Positions 20,596-31,307 of a stretch of DNA of 64,000 nucleotides are shown here, one piece after another. The notes below the pieces were generated by a model, which was not told the DNA's origin, searched no databases, and worked only from the letters and a program-made list of their open reading frames with translations. Position 1 is the stretch's first letter, and each line of letters starts with the position of its first letter. A program made the translations under genes and the position numbers. The DNA comes from Serratia sp. DD3 (lineage in GTDB: Bacteria; Pseudomonadota; Gammaproteobacteria; Enterobacterales; Enterobacteriaceae): positions 23,672 through 87,671 of the forward strand of contig NZ_AYKS02000017.1 in the NCBI RefSeq assembly GCF_000496755.2, written 5' to 3'.

Positions 20596-20618
20596 CGACA
20601 ACTTTTTTACTCACCCAA

Positions 20619-21878
20619 TCATGAACGCTTCATCATATCGAAGAATTCATCATTGGTTTTGGTCATCGCCAATTTATTAATGAGGAACTCCATTGCATCA
20701 ATCTCACCCATCGGATGAATGATTTTCCGCAGGATCCACATTTTTTGCAGCTCTTCCGAAGTGGTAAGCAGCTCTTCTTTACGGGTACCGGAACGGTTGT
20801 AATCAATAGCAGGGAAGACACGCTTCTCGGCAATTTTACGTGCCAGGTGCAGTTCCATGTTACCGGTGCCTTTAAACTCTTCGTAGATAACTTCATCCAT
20901 TTTAGAACCGGTATCAACCAGTGCCGTAGCGATGATGGTCAGGCTGCCACCCTCTTCAACGTTACGTGCGGCACCGAAGAAACGCTTGGGACGGTGCAAG
21001 GCATTGGCATCCACACCACCGGTCAACACCTTGCCTGAAGCAGGTACCACGGTGTTGTAGGCGCGTGCCAGACGAGTAATGGAATCAAGCAGAATGATCA
21101 CATCCTTTTTATGTTCTACCAAGCGCTTGGCCTTCTCGATCACCATTTCCGCCACTTGTACGTGACGTGAAGCAGGCTCGTCAAACGTAGAGGCGATCAC
21201 TTCCCCTTTCACCAGGCGCTGCATCTCGGTCACTTCTTCCGGACGTTCGTCGATCAGCAACACCATCAACACACAATCGGGGTGATTGTAAGCAATGCTC
21301 TGGGCAATATTCTGCAGCAGCATGGTCTTACCGGCCTTGGGTGGCGCGACAATCAAACCACGTTGACCACGGCCAATCGGTGCTGCCAAATCCAGCACCC
21401 GCGCAGTGAGATCTTCAGTAGACCCATTGCCACGTTCCATACGCAAACGCGAGTTAGCATGCAGCGGCGTCAGGTTTTCGAATAGGATCTTGTTGCGGGC
21501 GTTTTCCGGCTTGTCGTAGTTGACTTCATTCACTTTCAACAAGGCAAAATAGCGCTCACCTTCTTTAGGTGGACGAATCTTACCGGAAATGGTGTCACCA
21601 GTGCGGAGATTGAAACGGCGGATTTGGCTGGGAGAAACGTAGATATCATCAGGGCCTGCGAGGTAGGAACTATCTCCAGAACGGAGGAAACCAAACCCAT
21701 CCTGCAGTATCTCCAACACACCATCGCCGAAGATATCTTCCCCACTTTTCGCATGTTGCTTAAGTATAGAGAAGATAATGTCCTGTTTACGCAAACGGGC
21801 CAGGTTTTCCAGCCCCATATTTTCGCCAAGAGTAATCAACTCAGAAACCGGCGTATTCTTTAATTCGGTAAGATTCAT
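20619..21878 (-). CDS. rho: Transcription termination factor Rho
   Basis: Hexameric RNA-dependent ATPase that ends transcription at C-rich untranslated RNA. 419 residues, the E. coli length and nearly identical: N-terminal RNA-binding cold-shock domain with DGFGFLR (about 60-66), Walker [12 protein letters not shown] (about 180), Walker [12 protein letters not shown] and Q/R loops ([41 protein letters not shown]). Single gene with a leader of about 540 bp; autogenous termination in the leader is known in E. coli. Confidence 0.99.
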   Translation of the reverse strand: MNLTELKNTPVSELITLGENMGLENLARLRKQDIIFSILKQHAKSGEDIFGDGVLEILQDGFGFLRSGDSSYLAGPDDIYVSPSQIRRFNLRTGDTISGKIRPPKEGERYFALLKVNEVNYDKPENARNKILFENLTPLHANSRLRMERGNGSTEDLTARVLDLAAPIGRGQRGLIVAPPKAGKTMLLQNIAQSIAYNHPDCVLMVLLIDERPEEVTEMQRLVKGEVIASTFDEPASRHVQVAEMVIEKAKRLVEHKKDVIILLDSITRLARAYNTVVPASGKVLTGGVDANALHRPKRFFGAARNVEEGGSLTIIATALVDTGSKMDEVIYEEFKGTGNMELHLARKIAEKRVFPAIDYNRSGTRKEELLTTSEELQKMWILRKIIHPMGEIDAMEFLINKLAMTKTNDEFFDMMKRS

Positions 21879-22420
21879 AGTAGAGGTTCTTAAACTCGGG
21901 GTATATCTCGAACTTGTAACGTGAATGGTATGGCAGCGTATTTTACCCGTTGCTTTTCAAACTGGCAGGACTCACTCACACAGTCATTCAGGGTGGTTGG
22001 GTTGCCGCTTTGCTACAGCTTGAAATGCATTAGATATTCGTGCCTGTTACTGCACAGTCGATCACTAACCATTAAACATCGAGGTAAGAAACACCTTACA
22101 CGGGACATAAGCACTGGCAGTTGATGATCAAAGGTGCTTTAAAAACTGATTTTGCAAAACCGCTTGATTGTCAAAACGTAGGCTAAATTAACAGTCAAAT
22201 GACAAGGCCGATGATTCGACATAAAGCTCAGATTCAGACTCTTTAGATTTAATACTTCAGGTAAGTTCTATATGCAGTGTGGTTAAACTTAACACGCTTC
22301 TTGGCGGGCGTCTAGCAGTAAATCCGCTGCCAGACGCCTGCACTGGGTAGATACCCATCGCCATGTAAGCTACAGCACTATTGGCTGCAACCTCTGATGG
22401 AACCTGGGTATGCCCCCCGC
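21879..22420 (-). other. trxA-rho intergenic region / rho leader
   Basis: 542 bp between trxA and rho. I do not see an E. coli-like rhoL leader peptide. A strong hairpin (GGCGTCTGGCAG pairing with CTGCTAGACGCC, one mismatch, 22307-22338) follows trxA but has no U run. Fragments resembling the intergenic repeat family (for example 22016-22030 and 22349-22405) are present. Promoters for rho are expected here but none stands out. Confidence 0.4.
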
Positions 22421-22747
22421 TTACAGATTCGCGCTCAGAAAATCTTTGAGCTGACTCTTGGACAACGCACCCACTTTAGTCGCCGCCACTTCACCATTCT
22501 TGAACAACAACAGCGTAGGAATACCACGGATGCCATACTTCGGGGCGGTAGCCGGGTTTTGATCAATGTTCAGCTTGGTAATAGTCAGCTTGCCAGCGAA
22601 TTCTTCAGCAATCTCATCCAGGATCGGGGCAATCATCTTGCACGGACCACACCATTCAGCCCAGAAATCGACCAAGATTGGCCCTTCGGCTTTCAGCACA
22701 TCAGAATCAAAGCTATCGTCAGTCAGGTGAATAATTTTATCGCTCAT
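22421..22747 (-). CDS. trxA: Thioredoxin 1
   Basis: Cytosolic disulfide reductase. 108 residues (E. coli 109, one residue shorter at the C-terminus), active site WCGPC with Cys33 and Cys36, cis-Pro in [11 protein letters not shown], and buried Asp27 (VDFWAEW). Nearly identical to E. coli TrxA. Divergent from rhlB; a repeat-rich 254-bp gap lies between them. Confidence 0.99.
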   Translation of the reverse strand: MSDKIIHLTDDSFDSDVLKAEGPILVDFWAEWCGPCKMIAPILDEIAEEFAGKLTITKLNIDQNPATAPKYGIRGIPTLLLFKNGEVAATKVGALSKSQLKDFLSANL

Positions 22748-22810
22748 ATTCTACTCCACAGGATCATGTCTACCTTGTTGGTGTAGCATTAACCAACTCA
22801 GGCGATTTTA

Positions 22811-22936
22811 TACCCGTTTCTATTCAAGTTGCCAATGTTGGCTAGGTGTATACGCCCGGAGCACTGACTATTTATGTCAGCTCACCAGAGTATATACTGC
22901 CCTTCTGGTGACAGCTTGAATGCACTTGGGTCTATT
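22811..22936. repeat. Intergenic repeat copy between trxA and rhlB
   Basis: About 125 bp bounded by TATTCAAGTTGCC on the left and CAGCTTGAATGCACTTGGG on the right, an imperfect inverted pair, with GTTGGC and several small palindromes inside. It shares the end sequences of the family seen at 17870, 45053 and 60868 but the interior has diverged. Confidence 0.5.
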
Positions 22937-23001
22937 TCACCGTGTTTATTTCAACGGATATGCTTTCGTAAAGCAACAGTTAGCTGATATTCTAACACAC
23001 T

Positions 23002-24288
23002 ATGAGCAAAACACACTTGACCGAACAGAAGTTTTCCGACTTCGCCCTGCACCCGTTAGTCCTTGAAGCCCTTGAGAAAAAAGGGTTTTACCACTGCACG
23101 CCCATTCAGGCGTTAGCATTGCCGCTCACTCTCAGTGGGCGCGACGTTGCAGGTCAGGCGCAAACCGGTACCGGAAAGACGCTGGCATTTTTAGCGTCTA
23201 CTTTTCACTATTTGTTAACCCACCCGGCAAAAGAAGATCGCCAAACCAACCAGCCACGAGCCTTGATCATGGCGCCCACCCGTGAACTGGCGGTACAGAT
23301 CCATGCTGATGCTGAAGCCCTGTCACAATCAAGCGGGCTGAAACTGGGCTTGGCCTATGGGGGTGATGGCTACGATAAGCAGTTGAAGGTGTTGCAAGAC
23401 GGGGTAGATATCCTGGTTGGCACCACCGGGCGTTTAATTGATTATGCCAAGCAGAACTATATTGACCTGGGGGCAATCCAGGTTGTGGTACTTGATGAAG
23501 CTGACCGGATGTACGATCTGGGCTTTATCAAGGATATTCGTTGGTTATTCCGCCGCATGCCTAGCGTCAATCAACGGCTAAATATGCTCTTTTCCGCCAC
23601 TTTGTCCTATCGCGTGCGTGAACTGGCCTTTGAACAAATGAACAACGCCGAATATGTGGAAGTGGAGCCGGAGCAAAAAACCGGTCACCGCATTAAAGAG
23701 GAGCTGTTCTACCCTTCCAACGAAGAAAAAATGCGCCTGTTGCAGACACTGCTTGAAGAAGAGTGGCCTGATCGCTGTATTATTTTCGCCAATACCAAAC
23801 ACCGCTGTGAAGAGATCTGGGGCCATCTGGCTGCTGATGGTCACCGTGTTGGTTTATTGACCGGTGATGTAGCGCAGAAAAAGCGCCTGCGTATTCTTGA
23901 TGACTTCACCAAGGGCAACCTGGATATCCTGGTGGCAACCGATGTAGCAGCCCGTGGCTTGCATATCCCGTTGGTCACCCATGTATTCAACTACGATCTG
24001 CCGGATGACTGTGAAGACTACGTACACCGTATTGGCCGTACTGGCCGCGCCGGGGAAAGTGGTCACTCCATCAGCCTGGCCTGTGAAGAGTATGCCCTTA
24101 ACCTGCCCGCCATTGAGACCTATACCGGCCACAGCATTCCGGTGAGTAAATACAATAGTGAGGCGTTAATGAGTGATTTGCCGGCACCGAAGCGCCTAAT
24201 GCGCCCAAGAGGCAGCAATGGCCAGCGCCGTGGTAGTGCACCCCGCCGTGGTAATGCGCCACGTAATCACCGTAAACGCACAAGCTGA
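23002..24288 (+). CDS. rhlB: ATP-dependent RNA helicase RhlB
   Basis: DEAD-box helicase of the RNA degradosome, working with RNase E and PNPase. 428 residues (E. coli 421). Motifs in order: Q motif [10 protein letters not shown], Walker [19 protein letters not shown] ([14 protein letters not shown]), [15 protein letters not shown] and [10 protein letters not shown]; basic Arg/Gly-rich C-terminal tail for RNA and RNase E contact. Divergent from trxA and followed by gppA 9 nt after its stop. Confidence 0.98.
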   Translation: MSKTHLTEQKFSDFALHPLVLEALEKKGFYHCTPIQALALPLTLSGRDVAGQAQTGTGKTLAFLASTFHYLLTHPAKEDRQTNQPRALIMAPTRELAVQIHADAEALSQSSGLKLGLAYGGDGYDKQLKVLQDGVDILVGTTGRLIDYAKQNYIDLGAIQVVVLDEADRMYDLGFIKDIRWLFRRMPSVNQRLNMLFSATLSYRVRELAFEQMNNAEYVEVEPEQKTGHRIKEELFYPSNEEKMRLLQTLLEEEWPDRCIIFANTKHRCEEIWGHLAADGHRVGLLTGDVAQKKRLRILDDFTKGNLDILVATDVAARGLHIPLVTHVFNYDLPDDCEDYVHRIGRTGRAGESGHSISLACEEYALNLPAIETYTGHSIPVSKYNSEALMSDLPAPKRLMRPRGSNGQRRGSAPRRGNAPRNHRKRTS

Positions 24289-24297
24289 CCAATCACT

Positions 24298-25791
24298 ATG
24301 CCCACATCCAGCACCCTCTATGCCGCCATCGACCTAGGTTCTAACAGTTTCCATATGTTGGTGGTGCGTGAGGTGGCTGGCAGTATCCAGACCGTGGCGC
24401 GTATCAAGCGTAAAGTACGCTTGGCGGCGGGCTTGGGCCAAAACAACCATCTCTCCCAAGAAGCGATGCAGCGTGGCTGGCAGTGCCTGCGGTTATTTGC
24501 CGAACGCTTACAAGATATCCCACGCGAACAGATGCGCGTGGTGGCCACCGCCACGTTGCGCCTGGCAAACAATGCCAGCGAATTTCTACACACCGCCGAA
24601 GCCATTCTCGGCTGCCCAATACAAGTGATCACCGGCGAAGAAGAAGCAAGGTTAATCTATCACGGGGTCGCCCATACCACCGGGGGGCCTGAACAGCGCT
24701 TGGTGGTGGATATTGGCGGCGGCAGTACTGAACTGGTGGTGGGTACCGCCTCGCAGGCAGATCAACTTTATAGCCTGCCGATGGGGTGCGTTACCTGGCT
24801 TGAGCGTTTTTTCAGTAACCGCGACCTGGAGCGGGATAACTTTGAAGCGGCGGAGTTGGCAGCCCGTGAGATGGTACGCCCCATCGCGCCACAACTGCGG
24901 CAGCATGGTTGGCAGATTTGTGTTGGTGCCTCTGGCACGGTGCAGGCACTGCAAGAAATTATGGTCGCCCAGGGAATGGACGAATGCATTACCCTACCCA
25001 AACTACGCCAACTAAAACAGCGCGCCATTCAATGTGGCAAATTGGAAGAGCTGGAAATTGAAGGGTTGACGCTAGAGCGTGCGCTGGTATTCCCCAGTGG
25101 CCTGTCCATCCTGCTGGCTATTTTCCAAGAATTAAACATTGAAAGCATGATGCTGGCAGGCGGTGCACTGCGTGAAGGCTTAGTGTACGGCATGTTGCAT
25201 TTACCGGTGGACAAAGATATTCGCAGCCGGACACTGCGCAATCTGCAACGCCGTTATCTGCTGGATATCGAGCAGGGTGAGCGCGTGAACCAGTTGGCGG
25301 CGAACTTCTGTTTGCAGACTGCCAACCAATGGCCGTTGGATACTCGCTGCCGTGAGTTACTGCAAGCGGCCTGCCTGCTCCATGAAATTGGCCTAAGTGT
25401 CGATTTCAAACAAGCGCCGCAACACGCGGCCTATCTGGTGCGCCACCTTGATTTGCCCGGCTTTACCCCAGCACAGAAAAAGCTGTTGGCCACCTTGTTG
25501 CAAAACCAGTGCAATGCTCTTGACCTGTCACTGTTAAGCCAACAAAACGCCGTGCCCGCCGAGATGGCACAGCATCTGTGTCGCATTCTGCGCCTAGCGA
25601 TCATCTTTGCCAGCCGCCGCCGCGACGACACCCTACCTGCGGTACGCTTACGGGCTAATCAGCAAGAGCTGCATGTAATTTTGCCTCATGGTTGGTTAGG
25701 CCAACACCCATTGGGTGCTGAAGCACTGGAACAAGAAAGCCGCTGGCAGGGCAATGCCCATTGGCCGCTCTTATTGGATGAGCAAGATTAG
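24298..25791 (+). CDS. gppA: Guanosine-5'-triphosphate,3'-diphosphate pyrophosphatase
   Basis: Converts pppGpp to ppGpp and also has exopolyphosphatase activity; part of the stringent response. 497 residues (E. coli 494). ASKHA-fold phosphate loops [12 protein letters not shown] (about residues 10-21) and [14 protein letters not shown] (about 139-152), [12 protein letters not shown] between them, and a C-terminal HD-like helical domain. Probably co-transcribed with rhlB; convergent with rep. Confidence 0.97.
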   Translation: MPTSSTLYAAIDLGSNSFHMLVVREVAGSIQTVARIKRKVRLAAGLGQNNHLSQEAMQRGWQCLRLFAERLQDIPREQMRVVATATLRLANNASEFLHTAEAILGCPIQVITGEEEARLIYHGVAHTTGGPEQRLVVDIGGGSTELVVGTASQADQLYSLPMGCVTWLERFFSNRDLERDNFEAAELAAREMVRPIAPQLRQHGWQICVGASGTVQALQEIMVAQGMDECITLPKLRQLKQRAIQCGKLEELEIEGLTLERALVFPSGLSILLAIFQELNIESMMLAGGALREGLVYGMLHLPVDKDIRSRTLRNLQRRYLLDIEQGERVNQLAANFCLQTANQWPLDTRCRELLQAACLLHEIGLSVDFKQAPQHAAYLVRHLDLPGFTPAQKKLLATLLQNQCNALDLSLLSQQNAVPAEMAQHLCRILRLAIIFASRRRDDTLPAVRLRANQQELHVILPHGWLGQHPLGAEALEQESRWQGNAHWPLLLDEQD

Positions 25792-25837
25792 TTTGCATCG
25801 CCTGATAGAATAGAAGCTGACTCACTATCGCCTGACT

Positions 25838-27859
25838 TTATCCCCCTTTGGCCTTCGCTAGCATCGCTTTTACATTCGCCAAATGGCTTTGCCCTTTCTG
25901 CATCCGCTCTTGTGGGCTCAGCACTTTTCGCTCACTCTCCCAGGCGAGATCATCCTGTGGCAATTCCAACAGGAAGCGGCTGGGTTCTGGGCGCACTAAC
26001 TCACCGTATTGGCGGCGTTCACGACATAAAGTAAAAAACAGCTCTTTCTGCGCGCGAGTGATGCCGACATAAGCCAGACGGCGCTCTTCGTCGATATTGT
26101 CCTCATCAATGCTACTTTGGTGGGGCAACAGCCCCTCTTCCATCCCCACCAAGAACACATAGGGGAACTCAAGCCCCTTGGAAGCATGTAGCGTCATCAG
26201 TTGTACCTGATCCAGATCTTCATCACCTTCCCCCCGCTCCATCATGTCGCGCAGGGTAAAGCGCGTCACCACCTGGGTCAGGGTCATCGGTTCATCCAGT
26301 TCGCTACCTTGCAGCATTTCGCTCATCCAACCAAACAGCGTGTTGACGTTTTTCATGCGCATTTCAGCCGCTTTCGGGCTGGGGGAGGTTTCAAATAGCC
26401 AGCTTTCGTAATCCACTCCCCTAAGCAGGTCACGCACCGCCATCAGTGGTTCACGTTCCACCCTTTGCGCTATTTCTGCCATCCAGTGGGTAAAGCGCTG
26501 TAATGATTCCAAACCACGGCCAGTCAAGTGTTGGCCCAAGCCGAGATCAAAACTGGCGTTAAACAGGCTTTTATTGCGCTGGTTGGCCCACTCCCCCAAT
26601 TTTTGCAGCGTTGCCGGGCCAATCTCGCGCTTAGGGGTGTTGACGATACGCAAAAAGGCACTGTCATCATCGGGGTTGGTTAACACGCGCAGATAGGCCA
26701 GCAAATCCTTGATCTCAGGGCGCGAGAAGAAGGAAGTCCCCCCTGAAATTTTGTACGGGATGCGGTTTTGCATCAGCATTTTTTCAAACACCCGCGACTG
26801 GTGGTTGCCTCGATAGAGAATGGCATAATCACCGTAGTGGGTCTTCTTGATAAAGTGGTGGGCAATCAGCTCACCCACCACCCGTTCCGCCTCATGATCT
26901 TCATTGTTGGCGGTGATCACTTTCAGTTCTTCGCCGTAACCCAACTCGGAAAAAAGCCGTTTTTCAAACACATGGGGATTATTGGCAATCAGGATATTGG
27001 CAGCTTTCAGGATACGTTCGCTGGAACGGTAGTTTTGCTCCAGTTTAATCACCTGCAATTGGGGGAAATCCTCCTTCAGCAACACCAGATTTTGTGGGCG
27101 GGCACCACGCCAAGAGTAAATAGACTGGTCATCATCCCCCACCACGGTAAAACGCGCGCGGTTACCCACCAGCAATTTCACCAGTTGATACTGGCTGGTG
27201 TTGGTATCCTGATACTCATCCACCAACAGATAACGGATTCGGTTCTGCCAGCGTTCGCGTACTTCCTGATTACGCTGTAGCAGTAAGGTCGGCAGCAGGA
27301 TCAGATCGTCAAAATCCAATAAGTTACAGGCCTTCATATGGGTCTCATACAACCCATAGCAATGGGCAAACAACTTGTCACGCTCAGATCGAGCCAACCC
27401 CATGGCCTGTGTCGGGTCCACCAGGTCATTCTTCCAGTTGGAGATGGTGGAAATAAGCTGCGCCACCAGCGTTTTGTCATTTTCCAGCCATTTCTCAGTC
27501 AGTTCTTTCAATAGCGCCAACTGATCCTGATCATCAAACAACGAGAAGTTGGATTTCATCCCCAAAGCGGCATATTCGCGTTTGATCACCTCAAGACCTA
27601 ACGTGTGGAACGTCGAGATGATCAGGCCACGGGCCTCTTTGCGTGCCATGGTGTGTGCCACGCGCTCTTTCATCTCCCGCGCGGCTTTGTTGGTGAAGGT
27701 CACCGCCACAATTTGCCGGGCCTGATAACCACATTGCTGGATCAAATGGGCGATTTTATTGGTGATCACTCGCGTCTTGCCGGAACCGGCACCAGCCAGC
27801 ACCAGACAAGGTCCGGTAACGAACTCCACTGCGTGTTGTTGGCTGGGGTTTAATCGCAT
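25838..27859 (-). CDS. rep: ATP-dependent DNA helicase Rep
   Basis: 3'-5' superfamily 1A helicase that clears proteins ahead of replication forks and helps restart. 673 residues, same as E. coli. Walker [11 protein letters not shown] (about 22-31), motif [10 protein letters not shown], motif [15 protein letters not shown], motif [13 protein letters not shown], motif [14 protein letters not shown], motif VI YVGITRA; the C-terminal tail ([15 protein letters not shown]) is the part that contacts DnaB in E. coli. Single leftward gene convergent with gppA. Confidence 0.98.
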   Translation of the reverse strand: MRLNPSQQHAVEFVTGPCLVLAGAGSGKTRVITNKIAHLIQQCGYQARQIVAVTFTNKAAREMKERVAHTMARKEARGLIISTFHTLGLEVIKREYAALGMKSNFSLFDDQDQLALLKELTEKWLENDKTLVAQLISTISNWKNDLVDPTQAMGLARSERDKLFAHCYGLYETHMKACNLLDFDDLILLPTLLLQRNQEVRERWQNRIRYLLVDEYQDTNTSQYQLVKLLVGNRARFTVVGDDDQSIYSWRGARPQNLVLLKEDFPQLQVIKLEQNYRSSERILKAANILIANNPHVFEKRLFSELGYGEELKVITANNEDHEAERVVGELIAHHFIKKTHYGDYAILYRGNHQSRVFEKMLMQNRIPYKISGGTSFFSRPEIKDLLAYLRVLTNPDDDSAFLRIVNTPKREIGPATLQKLGEWANQRNKSLFNASFDLGLGQHLTGRGLESLQRFTHWMAEIAQRVEREPLMAVRDLLRGVDYESWLFETSPSPKAAEMRMKNVNTLFGWMSEMLQGSELDEPMTLTQVVTRFTLRDMMERGEGDEDLDQVQLMTLHASKGLEFPYVFLVGMEEGLLPHQSSIDEDNIDEERRLAYVGITRAQKELFFTLCRERRQYGELVRPEPSRFLLELPQDDLAWESERKVLSPQERMQKGQSHLANVKAMLAKAKGG

Positions 27860-27978
27860 GGTGACTTATTGCTCAAGATGATTGGGGGCGAAATTGTAGC
27901 AGAAAGGAGCGGCGAGATGGCGATTAGTCATCATGCAGCTGCAAGAATATCCCCTGCAGCCTGCATGAATATAGATTA

Positions 27979-29472
27979 CTACAGGTGGGTTTCTGCGGCG
28001 GTCGCTTTCACGGCTTCAACCGGTTTGACCTCTTCATGGGGCACTTGGCCCGGTGTCATGATGCCATTATAAATGTCCTGCAACTGCTTCATGTTCATTT
28101 CCGGCTCCCCCTTGGGTTGCAGCAACACCAGGGTAGCATCTTGTGACAATTGCAGTTTCAGTTCCTGATTGAGCGCTTCCAGCGTCAATGAAGCCAAAAA
28201 TGCCTGGCGCAACTGCTGATACTGCTCAGGGGCGATATCCACCACACCACTTTGCTGTGAACGCAAGCGTTGGCTCATCAATACGTCAGTATCAGTACGT
28301 GCATAGGTGGTAAACAGTTTGTTGAGCTGCTCAGTCTTCAGCCCCTGCAATGCCGTGAATTCCTGCGCAGAGAAACCATTTTTACGCACATTGGCCAATT
28401 CGCGGGCAATCACCGCCAAGCTGCTGTTCAGGTCACTGTTAGGGGAGTTGAGATGGATTGCACACTGAGCCCGTTGATACAGTACGCGACAATCAAACCC
28501 TAGTTGAATATTTTTCTGCCCGTTCTTCTGCAACACCTGCTGAATATGCCAGAACAAGGCTTCACGGGCGATATCACTACGCCAGTAACGATTCAGGCTT
28601 TGCGAATCACGAATAGGATGCCAAGGGGTATCCCACATAATTGACAGCGTACTCTGCTTCACCTGATCGCTCGGGAAACTGACCGGATCAACGGGTAACG
28701 CAGCTAACGTTGGCATGGTGGCAGGTGTCTCGCGTTTGCCACTAAGTGACGAGAAAGCCTTATTGATCTGTTCACTCAAACTGCGGCTATCCACTTTACC
28801 GACGATGTATAGCGTCATGGCATCAGGGGTATACCACTGTTGGTAAAATGTCTTCAGTTGTTCAATATCCACGGGCCGCTTAATCGGTTGCCCTGGGTCA
28901 TGCGCCAACAGTGTTGAACCTTTCAGCCGATAACGCCACCAAGAATCTTGCGGATTCAGCGGGTAGGTGCCAATAGGATCCATATCGCTATTGATCACCG
29001 CATCCACAGTTTGCTGGTCTATCGCTAGTTTACCGGTGGTATCCGCAAGCCAGGCCAACGCCTCTTTAAGCAGATCCGGGCGGTTATTCGGCAGGCTCAG
29101 GTTATAAACGGTGAAATCATAAGAACTGATCGCGGGGGGGAATGGCTTGTCACTATCCACGCCTTGCTGTAACAACGAACGTAACTGAGGCGGGGTAAAA
29201 CTCTCGCTACGCGTTACGGCAATACGCGGTAACAGGTGAGCAAAACCCACTTGTTGGGAAGACTCCACCAGCGAGCCAGTATTGACCATCAGCCGCAATT
29301 CAACCCGATCACTCGGGCGCTGTGGTGTATCAAGGATCTGCCAGGAAAACCCATTTTCCAATTGCCCTTGCTGCCAGGCGGGATCCGGTTGTAGTGCTTC
29401 AGCCAGCGCGCAACTATTGGCCGCAACCAACAACAGCCCACCCACTAAAAGACGAATTCTGGTACCCTGCAT
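27979..29472 (-). CDS. yhjJ: YhjJ, periplasmic M16-family protein lacking the zinc site
   Basis: Homologue of E. coli YhjJ (498 residues; 497 here from ATG 29472, MQGTRIRLLVGG). N-terminal signal peptide of about 25 residues, then two pitrilysin-type M16 domains (N-terminal domain with NTGSLVESSQQVGFAHLLPR; second domain around 190-430 with TPDAMTLYIVGKVD). The zinc-binding HxxEH motif of active M16 peptidases is replaced by HLLPR, so this is probably a non-catalytic partner protein. In E. coli it sits next to dctA, as here. The function is not known. Confidence 0.88.
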   Translation of the reverse strand: MQGTRIRLLVGGLLLVAANSCALAEALQPDPAWQQGQLENGFSWQILDTPQRPSDRVELRLMVNTGSLVESSQQVGFAHLLPRIAVTRSESFTPPQLRSLLQQGVDSDKPFPPAISSYDFTVYNLSLPNNRPDLLKEALAWLADTTGKLAIDQQTVDAVINSDMDPIGTYPLNPQDSWWRYRLKGSTLLAHDPGQPIKRPVDIEQLKTFYQQWYTPDAMTLYIVGKVDSRSLSEQINKAFSSLSGKRETPATMPTLAALPVDPVSFPSDQVKQSTLSIMWDTPWHPIRDSQSLNRYWRSDIAREALFWHIQQVLQKNGQKNIQLGFDCRVLYQRAQCAIHLNSPNSDLNSSLAVIARELANVRKNGFSAQEFTALQGLKTEQLNKLFTTYARTDTDVLMSQRLRSQQSGVVDIAPEQYQQLRQAFLASLTLEALNQELKLQLSQDATLVLLQPKGEPEMNMKQLQDIYNGIMTPGQVPHEEVKPVEAVKATAAETHL

Positions 29473-29633
29473 GTAAACCCCTACTTGATCACTTTTCAAA
29501 TTTTTATACAGATTTCAATCGAATAACCTGGGTCGCTGTGCCCTGAATTTCACAAGGCACAAAGTGTACCACGTTGTTAGACCATGCATATTGATGGATG
29601 TTACTTAGCAATGTGAAAAATAATCTCTACTTT

Positions 29634-29686
29634 GTTGTCACTCAAGCTGCAGGGGGTAAGCTGCAACTTGAATGAACCGGGGTCTA
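29634..29686. repeat. Short copy of the intergenic repeat beyond dctA
   Basis: TCACTCAAGCTGCA...AAGCTGCAACTTGAATGA forms an imperfect inverted repeat of about 50 bp, immediately downstream of dctA. A sister copy beginning with the same GTTGTCACTCAAGCTGCAGG lies at 57070-57109. Possibly a 3' end hairpin for dctA mRNA. Confidence 0.45.
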
Positions 29687-29697
29687 GCGAGGAAAAA

Positions 29698-30984
29698 TCA
29701 GAGAGTGGACTTGACTGGCTCTGGTTGAGCTACCGGGTTGTTGAGTTCGTGATTCAGTTGCTGCTGGTCAAGTTGCTTGCACCATTTAGCCACCACCACC
29801 GTCGCCACACCATTACCCACCAGATTGGTCAATGCGCGTGCTTCTGACATAAAACGGTCAATCCCCAGAATCAGCGCCAAACCCGCCAGGGGTAAATGCC
29901 CCACTGCCGAAATAGTAGCGGCCAACACAATAAAACCGCTGCCCGTGACGCCCGCCGCCCCCTTGGAAGAGAGCAATAACACCACCAGCAATGTCACCTG
30001 ATGAATGATATCCATCTGGGTATTGGTTGCCTGAGCGATAAATACCGCGGCCATGGTCAGGTAGATTGAGGTGCCATCAAGGTTGAAGGAGTAACCAGTC
30101 GGGATCACTAACCCCACTACCGATTTCTTGCACCCCAGTTTCTCCATTTTATCCAACATGCGGGGGAGTACCGATTCGGAAGAAGAAGTTCCCAGCACAA
30201 TCAGCAGTTCTTCTTTGATATAACGAATAAATTTGAAGATATTGAAACCGGTGTAACGGGCAATCGAGCCCAGCACCACCACCACAAAAAGCACACAGGT
30301 AATATAGAAACAGATGATCAATTGCCCAAGTTGTACCAGTGTGCCCACACCATACTTACCGATAGTGAATGCCATTGCACCGAACGCCCCTATCGGTGCC
30401 AAACGCATGATCATATTGATGATGCCAAAGATCACGCGCGAGAAACTTTCGATCACGTTAAAGATCAGTTGCCCCTTTTCACCCAAGTGATGGAGTGCAA
30501 AACCGAATAACACGGCAAACAGTAATATCTGCAAGATATTGCCACTGGCAAACGCACCAATCACACTGCCGGGAATAATATCCAGCAGAAACGGGACAAT
30601 CCCCTGTTCGGCCCCCTGTTGGACATACACCGCCACCGATTTGGCATCCAGTGTACCGGGGTTAACGTTCATTCCCACCCCCGGTTGTACCACATTCACA
30701 ATCACCAGCCCGATCAATAGCGCAATAGTACTGACAATTTCAAAGTACAACAGCGCAATCGCGCCGGTACGGCCCACCGCTTTCATGCTCTCCATACCTG
30801 CGATACCAGTCACGACGGTACAGAAGATCACCGGGGCGATAATCATTTTAATTAATTTTACAAACCCATCACCCAACGGTTTCATCTGAGCACCAAGATC
30901 AGGGTAGAAATGGCCAAGCAAGACACCTAACGTAATTGCAGTTAATACTTGAAAATAAAGGCTTTTATAGAATTGTTTTTTCAT
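29698..30984 (-). CDS. dctA: C4-dicarboxylate:cation symporter DctA
   Basis: Aerobic uptake of succinate, fumarate, malate and aspartate with protons; inner membrane, DAACS family. ATG 30984 ([16 protein letters not shown]) gives 428 residues, the E. coli length, with AAGGA 8 nt upstream; the frame is open to 31026 but not conserved there. It has the reentrant-loop Ser-rich motif [11 protein letters not shown], the [12 protein letters not shown] segment and [19 protein letters not shown], typical of the family. Expected control is CRP and the DcuSR system; no clear site was identified. Confidence 0.97.
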   Translation of the reverse strand: MKKQFYKSLYFQVLTAITLGVLLGHFYPDLGAQMKPLGDGFVKLIKMIIAPVIFCTVVTGIAGMESMKAVGRTGAIALLYFEIVSTIALLIGLVIVNVVQPGVGMNVNPGTLDAKSVAVYVQQGAEQGIVPFLLDIIPGSVIGAFASGNILQILLFAVLFGFALHHLGEKGQLIFNVIESFSRVIFGIINMIMRLAPIGAFGAMAFTIGKYGVGTLVQLGQLIICFYITCVLFVVVVLGSIARYTGFNIFKFIRYIKEELLIVLGTSSSESVLPRMLDKMEKLGCKKSVVGLVIPTGYSFNLDGTSIYLTMAAVFIAQATNTQMDIIHQVTLLVVLLLSSKGAAGVTGSGFIVLAATISAVGHLPLAGLALILGIDRFMSEARALTNLVGNGVATVVVAKWCKQLDQQQLNHELNNPVAQPEPVKSTL

Positions 30985-31248
30985 TTTCAACATCCTTAGG
31001 GGGGAAACGGTGCGATAGGTAGGCATTCACTCGTCTACACTGTTCATCGCACGCGCAAAAATAACACTGCAATAACAACATGGAAATAATTTGTTGTTCA
31101 CCCTAAATAGTTATTTGTAAATTTTAAGAGATGAAACGAATCAGTTTTTCACTGTGGGAATTCAAGTGGTGGGAAAGGTTGCCTGATTACTCGGCCTGAC
31201 ATTTGGCAGGAACACCGCGATTGATACGGATATCTACTGAAGATAATC

Positions 31249-31301
31249 AGGACGCACAGCGATGTACGTCCTGTGATCAGGGCAGGCAATCCGCGCTGCC
31301 C
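31249..31301 (-). terminator. Tandem hairpins after the DASS carrier gene
   Basis: Read leftward, after the carrier stop there are two stems: GGGCAG...CTGCCC (31301-31280) and AGGACGTACA-TCGC-TGTGCGTCCT (31272-31249, one G-U pair). A weak U-containing stretch follows. They could be a terminator or mRNA-stabilising structure before dctA. Confidence 0.5.
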
Positions 31302-31307
31302 GACAAC

